A stretch of 64,000 nt of DNA, from positions 1 through 64,000 of the forward strand of contig NZ_SPQG01000002.1 of NCBI RefSeq assembly GCF_004944975.1, written 5' to 3'. Below are positions 45,353-54,590 of the stretch, one piece after another; positions within the stretch are counted from its first letter, which is position 1; every line of letters starts with the position of its first letter. The translations under genes were made by a program, and so were the position numbers. The notes below the pieces were generated by a model. It did no database searches. It was not told the DNA's origin and saw only the letters and a program-made list of their open reading frames with translations. The stretch comes from Halorhabdus amylolytica. Lineage in GTDB: Archaea > Halobacteriota > Halobacteria > Halobacteriales > Haloarculaceae.

Positions 45353-46408
45353 ATGCCAGGTGCCGGGGACGCGCCGAGCGATCGGCTACGCGAGCGGGCC
45401 GGGGAGAGTCGGCTGAAACTCTGGCTGTTTATGGATGCCGACCGCTGGCTCGTCACCGGCTTCCTTGTCGCTTTCGTGTTCGTCACGCTGATCGGCGTGG
45501 GGTATTTGTTGCCGGCCGTCGAGGGCGCGATCCGTTCCGGGGACTCGGTGGATACGCTCTTTCAGGCACTGTTGACGGCGACGATCACCGGCGTCACGCT
45601 CGTACTCACGCTGAACCAACTGGTGCTCTCCCAGGAACTCGGCGCGGCGGGCGACCAGCGCGAGCGCATGAAGGCAGCGATGGCGTTCCGCGAGGACGTC
45701 GCCGACGCTGTCGGTGCGCCCGTCAGTCCCTCCCGGCCCGCCCAGTTCCTCCGGGCGCTCGTACAGACGTCCGGTGACCGGGCCCGGGACCTCCGGGAAG
45801 CTGTCGGCGTCGACACCGCCACCGGCGCGAGCACGCCCGACGAGCATCTGCGGGCGGCGGTCGAAGATCTCACCGAGAGCCTGATAGAGAACGCCGACGA
45901 GGTCGCGTCGGGACTCGACGATGCCCGGTTCGGCGAGTTCGACGTGATCGCCTCGGCGCTGGACTTCAACTACTCCTGGAAGATCTTCACGGCCCGTCGC
46001 ATCCAGGAGCGCTACGGTGACGACCTCGACGAGGAGGCCCGGACGGCCCTCGAACGATTGATCGACACGCTGGAACTGTTCGGCCCCGCCCGGGAACACT
46101 TCAAGACGCTGTACTTCCAGTGGGACCTCATCGATCTCTCCCGGCACATTCTCGTCGTCTCGGTCCCGGCATTGCTGGTCTCGACGAGCATGATCGCGTT
46201 CTTCGACCCCGCCCACGCGCCGGCAGTCGCCGACGTCGAAATGCTGGTTCCGATCGTTGCAGCGACGACGACGGTCGCGCTGGCCCCGTTCCTCCTCCTG
46301 CTTGCCTACGTCGTCCGGATCGCGACGGTCACCAAACACACCCTCTCGATCGGCCCGTTCATCCTCCGGGAGACCGACGACGTCGCCGAAGTCGAGTGGG
46401 ACCGCTGA
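45353..46408 (+). CDS. Haloarchaeal integral membrane protein
   Basis: This 351-residue protein has two N-terminal spans (~29-55 and ~70-92, with ATITGVTLVLTLNQLVLSQE), a helical soluble middle (~100-255) and two C-terminal spans (~260-283 and ~292-320). The start is ATG 45353; the open frame before it (from 45065) overlaps eIF1A and is not credible. The family is common in haloarchaea but uncharacterised as far as I know. Confidence 0.75.
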   Translation: MPGAGDAPSDRLRERAGESRLKLWLFMDADRWLVTGFLVAFVFVTLIGVGYLLPAVEGAIRSGDSVDTLFQALLTATITGVTLVLTLNQLVLSQELGAAGDQRERMKAAMAFREDVADAVGAPVSPSRPAQFLRALVQTSGDRARDLREAVGVDTATGASTPDEHLRAAVEDLTESLIENADEVASGLDDARFGEFDVIASALDFNYSWKIFTARRIQERYGDDLDEEARTALERLIDTLELFGPAREHFKTLYFQWDLIDLSRHILVVSVPALLVSTSMIAFFDPAHAPAVADVEMLVPIVAATTTVALAPFLLLLAYVVRIATVTKHTLSIGPFILRETDDVAEVEWDR

Positions 46409-46548
46409 CGACACCCTCGTCATCGCCAGTCACCTGTTCTGCTCCTGTGATGCGTCCGAGAGACGGACTGTCCCGACCACAGAGATGGGGTTTCCGTTCG
46501 TACCCGATGTATTACATTGTATACTCACGGACGACGATCACCTGGTGA

Positions 46549-48732
46549 TCACTCGAACGACGACAGCGTGGTGTTTCGCGTCCCGTCGAGCCATTGCCGG
46601 ATGTCTTCCCGATCCCAGCCGAGGGGCGCGAGGACGCTCTCGGCCGCCCGGAGGAGTCGGTCGGCATAGAAGTCGGCGTCGTACGTCTCGGGCCCTTCGA
46701 AGGCCAGGCGAACGCGCTCGGGCCCCGACCGGTCGTCGTCGACGATCACGTAGCGAACCGACTGGCCGGGCGAGCGATCGACGCCCAGTTCGCTCGCCCG
46801 CTCAAGCGCAGCCTTTCCTCGGGTGGCTTGGTTGTACGTCTCGGGGTGTTTCGAGACGCGCTGGGTGATCGCGAGGTCCGCCGTGGCGACCGCCCCGCTC
46901 CGGAGTCGCCCGAGCTGGCGCGCGAGGCGCTCACAGACCGGCTGGGGCGTACGCTCCCGATCGAAGACGGTGAGCAGGTCACGCTGGGCGCGTTCGACGA
47001 ACGCTGTCGTCGAGCGCTGGCGCGCTTCGATCCCTCGGAGTTTGTATCGATCCGTGTTGTCCTCCATCGCGTCGTCGTTCCAGCGTCCGAAGTACCGCAT
47101 CAACGCCGCCCCACTCGATCGTTTGCGCGGGCAAAAAGCAATCCAGTCGAAGTGACTCTCGTGTTCGAGCGTGATCCCGATTTCGTCGCTGATCGCCCCG
47201 GCAACCTCCCGGATCGGTGTCTGCTCACGGTCCGGATCAGGAGTTACCCACAGGCTGTCGACGATGCCGTGGACGACGCGCCAACCCGCCGCCTCGACGT
47301 GCTCCTTGGCGGTGAGCAGACACTCGCGGGCGAAGGCGTTGATCGCCTCGTGGACCTCGATGCGGCCGAACTTCGCGTGGCGATAGCCCTGATAGCCGAA
47401 ACAGGATACCAGTACCCACTTGATCGCCTCGATTTTGGCGTCGAGTTCCGGCGTCGGGCCGTCGCAGGCGCGGCGTCGCCGTTTCAACTCGCTTCGGTCG
47501 TCGAGCAACGGCCCGAGCACACTCCCGAGAAAGCTGCCCTCGACGGAATCACAGATGCTGTAGCCCAGTTCGGGGACGTCAGCGGTGTCGTGGCAGTCAC
47601 AGCAGACCGTCTCCGGGGAGACACGGTGCTCCCGGATGATGTTGGGATACAGCGACGCGAAGTCGAGTTCGTGGACATCCTCGTGGACGGCTCCCGGAGT
47701 CGCCGACGAACGTTCGCCACCGACGTTGTCCGTCTCGGGCTGGAAGGAGAACCCACCCCGGTCGGCGGAATGCAGCGTTTCCAGGGACTTCCAGCGCTCT
47801 GTCTGGCGCTTCTGGGCGGGGGCGAGGACGTCCCGTTTCCGGGCTTCCCGGATCTCGATGGCGGTGAGAACGCCGCCGATGCTGTCGCGGGCGAGTTCCT
47901 GCAGCGGCTTGCCCGCTCGCTCGACGAAGTACTCCAGGCCGGCCATCGAGGACTTGTCGAGCAGGAAGCTGTTCGACCGGTCGACGATCGCCCGGCCGGG
48001 CACGGCGTAGCGGGCCGGTGAGTGACCGACTTGCCCGTAACTGACGTAGGTACTCTCGCCGGCCAGCTGTCGGTAGCCCGGCCGCCGGCCGAGGTCGACG
48101 CCCCGCTTCCCCAGCAACGAGACGAGCTCTGCCGAGGACACTATGAGCACGTCCGGGTCCTGTTCGGCGAGGGTTCGCTCGACGACCTCCCGGACGGTTT
48201 CGTCGGCTTCGATCCTTTCCCGGACGCTCTTTTCGTCTTCGCTTCTGTTTCCTTCGAGAGTAATATTCGACAGGTCGCCTTCGGCCAGGGCCGCGGGCGG
48301 GAGCGACAGCGATAGCGTGCGGAGGTCACGATTCGGCGTCGGATCACAGCCGGTGTCCAGGCAGTACCGGAAGCCGGGGTCAAGGTCCACGTCATACAGC
48401 GAGAGTGTGCCGGGGGCGTGCTCACGGCGCTCGCGCTCGCGGATCTCGCGGGCGACCTGCCGGACCTCCCCGAGACGATCGAGGTCGATCCGTAGCGTTG
48501 GGGAGCGTTCCTCGGCAGCCAGCGTCCGGTAGTGTCGTTCAGCCGTGACGCCGGCGACCTTCGGGTCGGCGGCGAGTTCGTCGGCGAGCCACTCGAGGTG
48601 ACGCGTCCGGTCCTCTCGCGCGGCCGCGTACAGCGCCGGTTGGTAGTCGGCATCGACGATCGGTTCGGCTCCCGCACCGTCGGCGACCCAGCGGATCGGC
48701 GTCCCGTCCCGACGGTCAATCGTGATCGTCAT
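46549..48732 (-). CDS. Family B DNA polymerase (PolB2-like) with altered motif C
   Basis: This 727-residue protein has a B-family palm. Motif A ELDFASLYPNIIREH near 370 is intact. Motif B appears as KWVLVSCFGYQGYRHAKFG near 445. Motif C is HGIVDSLWVT near 500, where the usual YxDTDS has lost its first Asp. An N-terminal region (1-~220) replaces a clear exonuclease; the three proofreading motifs are not evident. Compared with main PolB it is short. The pattern fits the divergent PolB2 class, thought to act in damage tolerance or structurally. It overlaps the 81-residue gene upstream, and a RecA-like gene precedes that. Confidence 0.85.
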   Translation of the reverse strand: MTITIDRRDGTPIRWVADGAGAEPIVDADYQPALYAAAREDRTRHLEWLADELAADPKVAGVTAERHYRTLAAEERSPTLRIDLDRLGEVRQVAREIRERERREHAPGTLSLYDVDLDPGFRYCLDTGCDPTPNRDLRTLSLSLPPAALAEGDLSNITLEGNRSEDEKSVRERIEADETVREVVERTLAEQDPDVLIVSSAELVSLLGKRGVDLGRRPGYRQLAGESTYVSYGQVGHSPARYAVPGRAIVDRSNSFLLDKSSMAGLEYFVERAGKPLQELARDSIGGVLTAIEIREARKRDVLAPAQKRQTERWKSLETLHSADRGGFSFQPETDNVGGERSSATPGAVHEDVHELDFASLYPNIIREHRVSPETVCCDCHDTADVPELGYSICDSVEGSFLGSVLGPLLDDRSELKRRRRACDGPTPELDAKIEAIKWVLVSCFGYQGYRHAKFGRIEVHEAINAFARECLLTAKEHVEAAGWRVVHGIVDSLWVTPDPDREQTPIREVAGAISDEIGITLEHESHFDWIAFCPRKRSSGAALMRYFGRWNDDAMEDNTDRYKLRGIEARQRSTTAFVERAQRDLLTVFDRERTPQPVCERLARQLGRLRSGAVATADLAITQRVSKHPETYNQATRGKAALERASELGVDRSPGQSVRYVIVDDDRSGPERVRLAFEGPETYDADFYADRLLRAAESVLAPLGWDREDIRQWLDGTRNTTLSSFE

Positions 48733-48961
48733 CGGCCAGTCGCTGTAGTTCCAGTTCCTGGGCGAGCAGGACGCTCAGGACGAACGTCCGCCAGGGGTCG
48801 GCGGTGTTTTGCTGGCCAGCGGCGTCAGCGTGGGCCCGCGCTCGCTCGAACAGCCGGTCGAAGGCAGGCTGATGGCGCCGCCGTAGTGACCGCCGGAAGG
48901 GCTGGTACTCCGCCTCGATACGGTCGAAGGAGTCCCGGGCAGTCGGGCGGGTTCGGCCCAT
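48716..48961 (-). CDS. 81-residue protein between RecA-like and PolB2 genes
   Basis: A small, mostly helical protein (SFDRIEAEYQPFRRSLRRRH, then TFVLSVLLAQELELQRL). It overlaps polB2 by 17 bp and follows the RecA-like gene with a 3-bp gap. Conservation of this small gene between the other two would support a three-subunit complex. No known domain recognised. Confidence 0.7.
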   Translation of the reverse strand: MGRTRPTARDSFDRIEAEYQPFRRSLRRRHQPAFDRLFERARAHADAAGQQNTADPWRTFVLSVLLAQELELQRLADDDHD

Positions 48962-48964
48962 CGA

Positions 48965-49609
48965 TCACACCCCCGGGATCGCCGTCTCGGCGATCAGTGG
49001 TTCTTCGGCCGCCCTCGCCCCGTCGGCCGTCCCGAGCAACTCCACCCAGTAGGGGATCGTCGTCTGGTAGCCCCACGGGCCCCAGTAGACGTCTGTCCCG
49101 AAGGCGGGACCGTCGACGCGCAGACCGGCGCGGGTCTCCGTAGCGTCGAGCGTCCGATCGGCCGCCGCCCGGACCCGCTCGCTGTCGCTTTCGGCGGTGA
49201 CGAGCACCGGGCAGTCCACGGCGTCGGCGAGTTCTTTCAGGATTGCGAGCGTGGCCTCGAGCATCGTCTCGGCCTCCTGGTCGGGCACGTCGTCCTCGGC
49301 GTACAGCGCATCGAGGTTCGGTGCGACGACCAGCGTCGTCCGCGGGGAAACTCGCTGGGGGAGACCTCGGACGAGTTCGTAGTGCTGATAGCCGGTGAAC
49401 GCGCGGGCAACCCGGAGCGTCGCGGCGGTCCGCCCGACCGCATGTCGGCGGATTACCCCTGGGACGGCCGCGTTCCGTGCATCGAGCCAATAGGCTGGCC
49501 CCTCGGTCCCGGCGAGGTGATCGCCGACCAATCGGTACAGCGCCGCCGGCGCGTCCCGATCGTCGAGGAACGTCACGCCCGCGTCGAGCGTCGGAAACTG
49601 AGCACCCAT
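48965..49609 (-). CDS. RecA/RadA-like protein lacking Walker A
   Basis: A 214-residue protein starting GAQFPTLDAGVTFLDDRD. It keeps RecA-fold features such as TLVVAPNLDALYAEDD (Walker-B-like strand), ILKELADAVDCPVLVTAE and a terminal WGPWGYQTTIPYWVEL. No P-loop GxxxxGKT is present, so it should not hydrolyse ATP. A RecA-like protein beside a specialised polymerase recalls bacterial ImuA/SulA-like partners of translesion polymerases. The frame opens at 49675, but the Met at 49609 is the better start. Likely one operon with the two genes downstream. Confidence 0.7.
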   Translation of the reverse strand: MGAQFPTLDAGVTFLDDRDAPAALYRLVGDHLAGTEGPAYWLDARNAAVPGVIRRHAVGRTAATLRVARAFTGYQHYELVRGLPQRVSPRTTLVVAPNLDALYAEDDVPDQEAETMLEATLAILKELADAVDCPVLVTAESDSERVRAAADRTLDATETRAGLRVDGPAFGTDVYWGPWGYQTTIPYWVELLGTADGARAAEEPLIAETAIPGV

Positions 49610-49734
49610 GGCCGGCTGTTCCCCTGGACGGGCCTTAGGTGCCAGCCTGAAGCGGGGCGAAAGTGAAACTGGCACTGATCAGCCGTTTACGTCGGTTCTG
49701 GACGGAAGGGGTGCCGTCGCCGGGCGAGTAGGGT

Positions 49735-50445
49735 CTAGGACTGTTTGCTGTCTTCGTCATACTCGTCGGACGGCTCGTCCGTCCCCGTATTGATCTCCTC
49801 GCTGACGGTTCGTTCGACCTCCTCGCTGACTGTGTCCTCTACTTTTTCGCTGACTGTGTCCTCTACTTTTTCGCTGACTGTGTCCTCTACCTTCTCGGTC
49901 ACTTCCTCGCTGACCGTCTCGCCGACCTGTTCGGCCACCTCGTCCACTTCCTTGGTGACCGTTTCCTCGACAGTCTTCTCGACCTCCTCGCTGACTGTTT
50001 CGCTGACCGTTTCTTCGACCCGATCGACCTCTTCGCTCATGGTCTCGCTGACCGTCTCCTCGACCTCGTCGTGGACCGCTGCCTCGACAGTCTGTTCGAC
50101 TTCCTCACTCATGGTGTCGCTGACCGTCTGTTCGACTTCTTCACTGACTGTGTCTCCGACGGTTTTCTCGACTTCCTCGCTGACAGTGTCTCCGACGGTT
50201 TTCTCGACCTCCTCGCTGACTGTCTCGCTGACCGTTTCCTCGACCCGTTGGGCCATCTCACGAGTCATCCAGTCGGGATCGAACCGCCCCATCTTCCAGC
50301 CGATGTGGATGACGTAGGCCACCAGTGCGCCGAGTCCGAACGCAACCCCGACGCTGGTCTCGGCGATCAGAATGATGCCGATCGAGACGAAGATCAGTGT
50401 CCCGTAAGCCAGGTCGACGAGAAAGTCGACGCGAGACGGATTCAT
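49735..50445 (-). CDS. Membrane protein with Val/Glu heptad-like tandem repeats
   Basis: A 236-residue protein with two N-terminal spans (~8-27 and ~30-50). From residue 65 onward it is almost entirely repeats: first 12-residue units of the form DTVSEEVEKTVG, later 8-residue units DTVSEKVE. These predict a long amphipathic acidic coiled coil on the cytoplasmic side or a stalk. The coding DNA shows matching near-identical repeats (for example three copies of a 24-bp unit near 49823-49894), so its length can vary by slippage. Function unknown. Confidence 0.7.
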   Translation of the reverse strand: MNPSRVDFLVDLAYGTLIFVSIGIILIAETSVGVAFGLGALVAYVIHIGWKMGRFDPDWMTREMAQRVEETVSETVSEEVEKTVGDTVSEEVEKTVGDTVSEEVEQTVSDTMSEEVEQTVEAAVHDEVEETVSETMSEEVDRVEETVSETVSEEVEKTVEETVTKEVDEVAEQVGETVSEEVTEKVEDTVSEKVEDTVSEKVEDTVSEEVERTVSEEINTGTDEPSDEYDEDSKQS

Positions 50446-50515
50446 CGTAGCCCTCCGACAGAGGGGACAAGCCGGTTGCTATCGTAATTCATACCCAACG
50501 ATAGGAACCAGGGAT

Positions 50516-50963
50516 AGGAATAACCCTCCGTTCGCGATCGCCCCGCGGACCCTGGACACGCTGGGCAACGACATCACGGATCTGCCGCTGACGGCGGCGA
50601 TCGTCTCCTCGACGATCGTCATCGGACTCTCGATCATCGGCATCCCCGCGAGTTTCGTCATCATCGCGACGACCTCGATCGTCGGGCTGGGCCGGGGCCG
50701 GGCGACGCGAACGGCCTCTCTCCCCGAGGTGGCCCGCGGCGAGGAGTCGCCGAACGTCTCTGTCGGGGCGCTGGCGGCCGAGGATCCCGGCGAGGATGTG
50801 CCCGAAATCGGTGAGGAGTCGCCGACGGACATCCCGTCGGCGGCCGATCTTTTCGATCCCGCGACGACCGGCCGCGTGATCGTCATTGCAGAACGTCGTT
50901 CCGCTGTTGTCGACTGTCGGTGCTTACGCCAGTTTCACGCTCCTTTTCGCGTTCATGTGGTAG
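50516..50963 (+). pseudogene. C-terminal remnant of a Pit-type phosphate transporter
   Basis: The frame reads RTLDTLGNDITDLPLTAAIV, then GLSIIGIPASFVIIATTSIV and GLGRGRATR. This is the last third of haloarchaeal PitA-family permeases. It continues through SVGALAAED and ADLFDPATTGRVIV, then shifts frame to QNVVPLLSTVGAYASFTLLF and TAG at 50961-50963. The N-terminal two thirds are absent. It is a truncated and frameshifted relic. Confidence 0.75.
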
Positions 50964-51074
50964 GTTCTAGCACGTTTGTGAGTCGATCGGAACTGCTCGC
51001 GACGGCTACATCGAGTTCGTCCGCAGGTTCTATTCACCAAGTCATTTATTGCCACGCCCGTCCGGGCCCTGCCT

Positions 51075-52157
51075 ATGGGACTCGATCGCCCGCTGGAGAA
51101 GCGATTTCTCGGCACCCTCGCGCTGTCGATCGCCGCGTTGCTGGGCTTTCTGTACGTCTTCGACGCCCGGGCGATGGCTACGGAACTCCAGGGGGTCGCG
51201 CCTGTCCCGCTGCTCGCGGGATTCCTGGCAGTCCTGTTGGCGATGGCCTGTTGGGCCGAGTCGATGCGCCGGATCCTGCTCGCGTCCGGCGGCCACGTCC
51301 AACCGTTCCGGGGTTTTCTCGCCTATGCGACGGGCATGTTCGCCAAACAGGTTCTTCCGATGGGCAACGCTGGTGGCCTCCCGATCATGGCGTACGCGAT
51401 CGATCGGGAGGCCGATATCGGATTCAACCGGAGTCTGGCGGTCGTCACGATCGGGGACTTTATCGGGCTTTGTTCGACGCTGGGACTCACCGTGGCCGGT
51501 GTCGCCTATGTCGTCGTGCAGTTCCCTGGCACGAGGCTGCTAGAGGCCGCGCTGGTCGGCGTCGCGATCCTCGCGGCGGCACTGACGTCGATCGGCGTGC
51601 TCTTGCTCTACCGGCGGAGCGTCCTCCGGTATCTCGTCCTCGGTGTCGCCCGTCTCCTCCGGGGGACACTTGGTCGGTACTCCGGCCGCATCGAGACGAG
51701 GTTCGCCCCCGAGACCGTCGGGGCTAGTGTCGACCGGTACTTCGAGACTGTCGACGCGGTCCGATCGGACTCCCGGTCGGTGCTGGTCGCGGTCGGCCTG
51801 GCGGTGGTCGGTTGGACGGCCTTCGCCGTCCCGCTGTACACGAGCGCACGTGCGGTCGGCTACCCGATCGCGTTCGGACTCGTCCTGTTCGTCGTCTCGG
51901 TCGGCGGCGTTGCGACGTTGGTACCGATGCCCGGCGGGCTCGGAGGCGTCGAGTTCGCGATCGGGGGGCTTCTCGTGGCGACGATGGGCATCGATCTGGC
52001 GGTCGCCGGTGCCACGGTTCTCGTCTACCGACTCGCCGTTTACTGGTTCCCTATCCTGATCGGTATCGGTGCGCTCCTCGTCACCGGAACCAGCGTCAGA
52101 TCCCTGAACGCGAGCGTCGAGGACGTTCCCGGGCGAGACGATCGTGACGGGATCTGA
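51075..52157 (+). CDS. Flippase-like (UPF0104/LPG synthase TM-type) membrane protein
   Basis: A 360-residue polytopic protein with about eight spans. It includes FAKQVLPMGNAGGLPIMAYA near 90-110 and TLVPMPGGLGGVEFAIGG near 285-302, the Pro/Gly-rich motifs of the UPF0104 family related to the membrane part of lysylphosphatidylglycerol synthase. Such proteins are predicted to move lipid-linked substrates across the membrane. A TATA-like CATTTATTG sits ~40 bp before the ATG. It is followed by a methyltransferase gene that begins just beyond its stop. Confidence 0.85.
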   Translation: MGLDRPLEKRFLGTLALSIAALLGFLYVFDARAMATELQGVAPVPLLAGFLAVLLAMACWAESMRRILLASGGHVQPFRGFLAYATGMFAKQVLPMGNAGGLPIMAYAIDREADIGFNRSLAVVTIGDFIGLCSTLGLTVAGVAYVVVQFPGTRLLEAALVGVAILAAALTSIGVLLLYRRSVLRYLVLGVARLLRGTLGRYSGRIETRFAPETVGASVDRYFETVDAVRSDSRSVLVAVGLAVVGWTAFAVPLYTSARAVGYPIAFGLVLFVVSVGGVATLVPMPGGLGGVEFAIGGLLVATMGIDLAVAGATVLVYRLAVYWFPILIGIGALLVTGTSVRSLNASVEDVPGRDDRDGI

Positions 52158-52233
52158 TAGGGTCTGCGTGTCGGGATATTTGATGGGATTGACGTGTCGG
52201 GGAACCTTTCCGTCCCGCGCCCGGAATTCCGGT

Positions 52234-52854
52234 GTGGATTCAGAGGATATCCGTCGCCAGTGGGCCGACCGGACCGGCGAGTACTCGCCGGCGTACTACG
52301 CACACTACGGCCCCAACGAGACGAGCGAGGCAATCGGGCAGTATCTCGAAGACACCGTCGGCCGCGACGCTGCGGTTCTCGAGGTCGGCTGTAGCTCCGG
52401 TCGACACCTCGCACACCTCCTCGAACGCGGATTCGGGACGCTCGCCGGCGTCGAGGTCAACAACGAGGCTATGGTCGTCATGGAAGACACCTATCCGGAC
52501 CTGGCCAAGCAGGGAAGCTTCTACATCGATGCGATCGAGGACGTCGTCGGCGAGTTCGACGACGGCGCGTTCGACGCCGTCTACTCCGTCGAGACCCTCC
52601 AGCATATCCACCCGGAGGCCGAGTGGGTGTTCGCCGAACTGGCCCGGATCACCGACCTGATGATCACCGTCGAGAACGAGGGCGATGGCGATCACGACTC
52701 GGACGGCGAACTCGAGGTGACCCACGTCAACGACGAGTTCCCGCTGTATCACCGCGACTGGGGACGGGTGTTCACTGACGTCGGCTGTATCGAGGTCGCA
52801 ACGCTGCCGTTGGGGAGGGATACGATGCGTGCTTTCCGGACGAATCTCGAGTAG
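52234..52854 (+). CDS. SAM-dependent methyltransferase
   Basis: A class I methyltransferase of about 206 residues. VLEVGCSSGRHLAHLL is motif I, GVEVNNEAM motif II and FDAVYSVETLQHIHPEAEWV motif IV/post-motif. The start is uncertain: the frame is open from 52144, with ATG at 52180 and GTG at 52234. I prefer GTG because VDSEDIRRQWADRTGEYSP is the natural family N-terminus. The HIHPE segment resembles small-molecule methyltransferases. The substrate is unknown. Confidence 0.8.
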   Translation: MDSEDIRRQWADRTGEYSPAYYAHYGPNETSEAIGQYLEDTVGRDAAVLEVGCSSGRHLAHLLERGFGTLAGVEVNNEAMVVMEDTYPDLAKQGSFYIDAIEDVVGEFDDGAFDAVYSVETLQHIHPEAEWVFAELARITDLMITVENEGDGDHDSDGELEVTHVNDEFPLYHRDWGRVFTDVGCIEVATLPLGRDTMRAFRTNLE

Positions 52855-52993
52855 GATCCCGGCCGGTGACGACACTGACAGCCGCTCAGCATTAATTTAA
52901 TTCTAACTGACGTACGGGAATGAATAACGAGACAATACTTCTGGTTGTCTAATACTTATGCCCCGGACCGCTGAGTGAGTAACTGTGGTTCCA

Positions 52994-53677
52994 ATGATAG
53001 AAGACCACCTCGACGTGGAGATTCCCGACAGAGTCGTCGTGATGTTGTCCGGCGGGATCGATTCGACGACACTGGTGTACGCTCTCGAACGGGAGTGTGA
53101 GGCGCTTCGAGCGGTCACGATCAACTATGGGCAGCGCGCGTTCGACCGATCCTACGGTGCGATAAACAGGCTCTCAGTCCAACTCGACGTTCCGGTAGAG
53201 TGCATCGAAGCGCCACAACTCATCAGGAGTCAGGCGGGATTCGTCGAGCACATGCACGAGGGGTATCGGATCATGCAAACGGAAGCGGCTGCACAGGGAC
53301 CGGACCCCAGCGAGTACGCCGGCTCCTGTGCCGGGACTGCTCTCTCGGGTGTCTACGCCTATCACGTCGGTTTCGACGCGGTCGCCGAGGGAGCAAACGC
53401 CGAGGACATGGAGAACTACCCGAAACGGCGGGAAATCCACGAGTCGGTCTCGTCGGTACTCAGCACCGAGGGGACGGAGTTCACCATCTTCGCCCCGTTT
53501 CACGATATGAGCCGTGCGGAGGTCGTCGAACTGGCCGACGATCTGGATGTCCCGCTGGAAGCGACCTGGAGTTGCTGGGAAGACGAAGTCAAACACTGCG
53601 GTGAGTGTCCCGGCTGCCGAAACCGCAAGGAACGGTTTGCCTCGGCGAGCGTCGACGATCCAACTGAATACCACTGA
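52994..53677 (+). CDS. queC: 7-cyano-7-deazaguanine synthase QueC
   Basis: A 227-residue PP-loop enzyme. SGGIDSTTLVYAL near 20 is the ATP pyrophosphatase loop, and CWEDEVKHCGECPGCRNRKE at the C-terminus holds the four zinc Cys of QueC. It converts 7-carboxy-7-deazaguanine to preQ0, the precursor of archaeosine in archaeal tRNA. A GTG nine bases upstream (52985) could also start it. A TATA-like AATACTTATG lies ~35 bp before. preQ0 can also feed DNA deazaguanine modification, but no such genes are seen here. Confidence 0.9.
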   Translation: MIEDHLDVEIPDRVVVMLSGGIDSTTLVYALERECEALRAVTINYGQRAFDRSYGAINRLSVQLDVPVECIEAPQLIRSQAGFVEHMHEGYRIMQTEAAAQGPDPSEYAGSCAGTALSGVYAYHVGFDAVAEGANAEDMENYPKRREIHESVSSVLSTEGTEFTIFAPFHDMSRAEVVELADDLDVPLEATWSCWEDEVKHCGECPGCRNRKERFASASVDDPTEYH

Positions 53678-53713
53678 ACCCGAGCGGGGTGGAATGACCA
53701 CGCACGGGCATTT

Positions 53714-54199
53714 TCACCCGGACGACGGCTCCGCCGGAACCCAGGTCTCGAGCGTGTAGCCGTCGTACCGTCGTTCGTCGACCAACCCCCACTCCTCTTC
53801 GTCGAAGTCGGGGAACCGGGCGTCGCCGTCGTACTCGCCGTCGATCCGGCTCAGGAGCATGCGATCGTAGTGCGGGAGGAAGGCTTCGTATATCTCCGCG
53901 CCGCCGAGTACGTACAGAACAGGTGCGTCTCCGTCCCGTGCCAGCTCGATCGCTTCCTCGACGCTGCCCGCGTGGTCGAGTGTCTGCTCTTCGTACTCTC
54001 GGTCCGTCCGGCTCAAGACGATCCGGCGGGCGCCGGGCGGGTCGTCGAACATCTCGAAGGTCCGGCGACCGATCGCGACGGTCTCGCCCGCGACGCGTTC
54101 GCGGTAGCGCCTGACTTCCTCGGGAAGGGTCCAGGGCAGGGTCGGGCCGTCACCGATGACGCCGTTCTCCGCGACTGCTGCGACGGCGATGGCGTCCAT
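53714..54199 (-). CDS. folA: Dihydrofolate reductase
   Basis: A 161-residue DHFR. DAIAVAAVAENGVIGDGPTL, with PWTLPEEVRRYRE, gives the substrate/cofactor site. GRRTFEMF and VLGGAEIYEAFLP (the GG loop) bind NADPH, and LLSRIDGEYDGD is near the end. It reduces dihydrofolate to tetrahydrofolate. The start is Met 54199, directly at the first strand; the frame opens further upstream at 54259. Length is typical for haloarchaeal FolA. Confidence 0.93.
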   Translation of the reverse strand: MDAIAVAAVAENGVIGDGPTLPWTLPEEVRRYRERVAGETVAIGRRTFEMFDDPPGARRIVLSRTDREYEEQTLDHAGSVEEAIELARDGDAPVLYVLGGAEIYEAFLPHYDRMLLSRIDGEYDGDARFPDFDEEEWGLVDERRYDGYTLETWVPAEPSSG

Positions 54200-54590
54200 A
54201 CCCGGGATAGACGACCGACGCCTATCAATGCCGTGCTGACCGTCTCCTTCAACGACCACGGAACCCGATCCCTCTCCCGGTGGGTCCCCGTCATCGGCTG
54301 CGCGATCCTCACGTGGAGTGTCCCGATCCTGTTCCCACCGACGTCCGGTAGCTCGATGGCGTACCCGGGGACGTCGATCCGGTCGTCGGGTTCGCGCTCA
54401 CGATCGTCGAGGGAATCGTCGACGCCCACGGAGGGACGTTCGAGTCACCGAGACTGAGACAAGCGGCGCACCGTTCGAGATCATCGGCGTCGAATATGTC
54501 GCTGAAATCATCAGTAATATATTCATTATGTGTTTTTCTTCGGCCAGGCAAGTGGATTATTAGGCACTCCTCTGGAAAAAGAGACAGAGG
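54200..54590. pseudogene. Intergenic region holding a histidine-kinase C-terminal relic
   Basis: Around 54380-54500 on the plus strand one frame reads VVGFALTIVEGIVDAHGG, the G2 region of a histidine-kinase HATPase. The next frame continues as VRVTETETSGAPFEIIGVE, the last strand of the same domain. A frameshift near 54435 and the lack of N-terminal boxes show a decayed fragment. The remaining bases carry no recognisable gene. Confidence 0.6.

Noticed and set aside
46594-48021. 475-residue plus-strand open frame
   Set aside because: It lies wholly opposite the PolB gene, whose motifs are unmistakable; long antisense frames are usual in GC-rich haloarchaeal DNA.
52994-53677. QueC as part of a DNA 7-deazaguanine modification (Dpd) system
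   Set aside because: It is far from the defence cluster, next to core genes, and no dpd genes are seen; archaeosine synthesis explains it.
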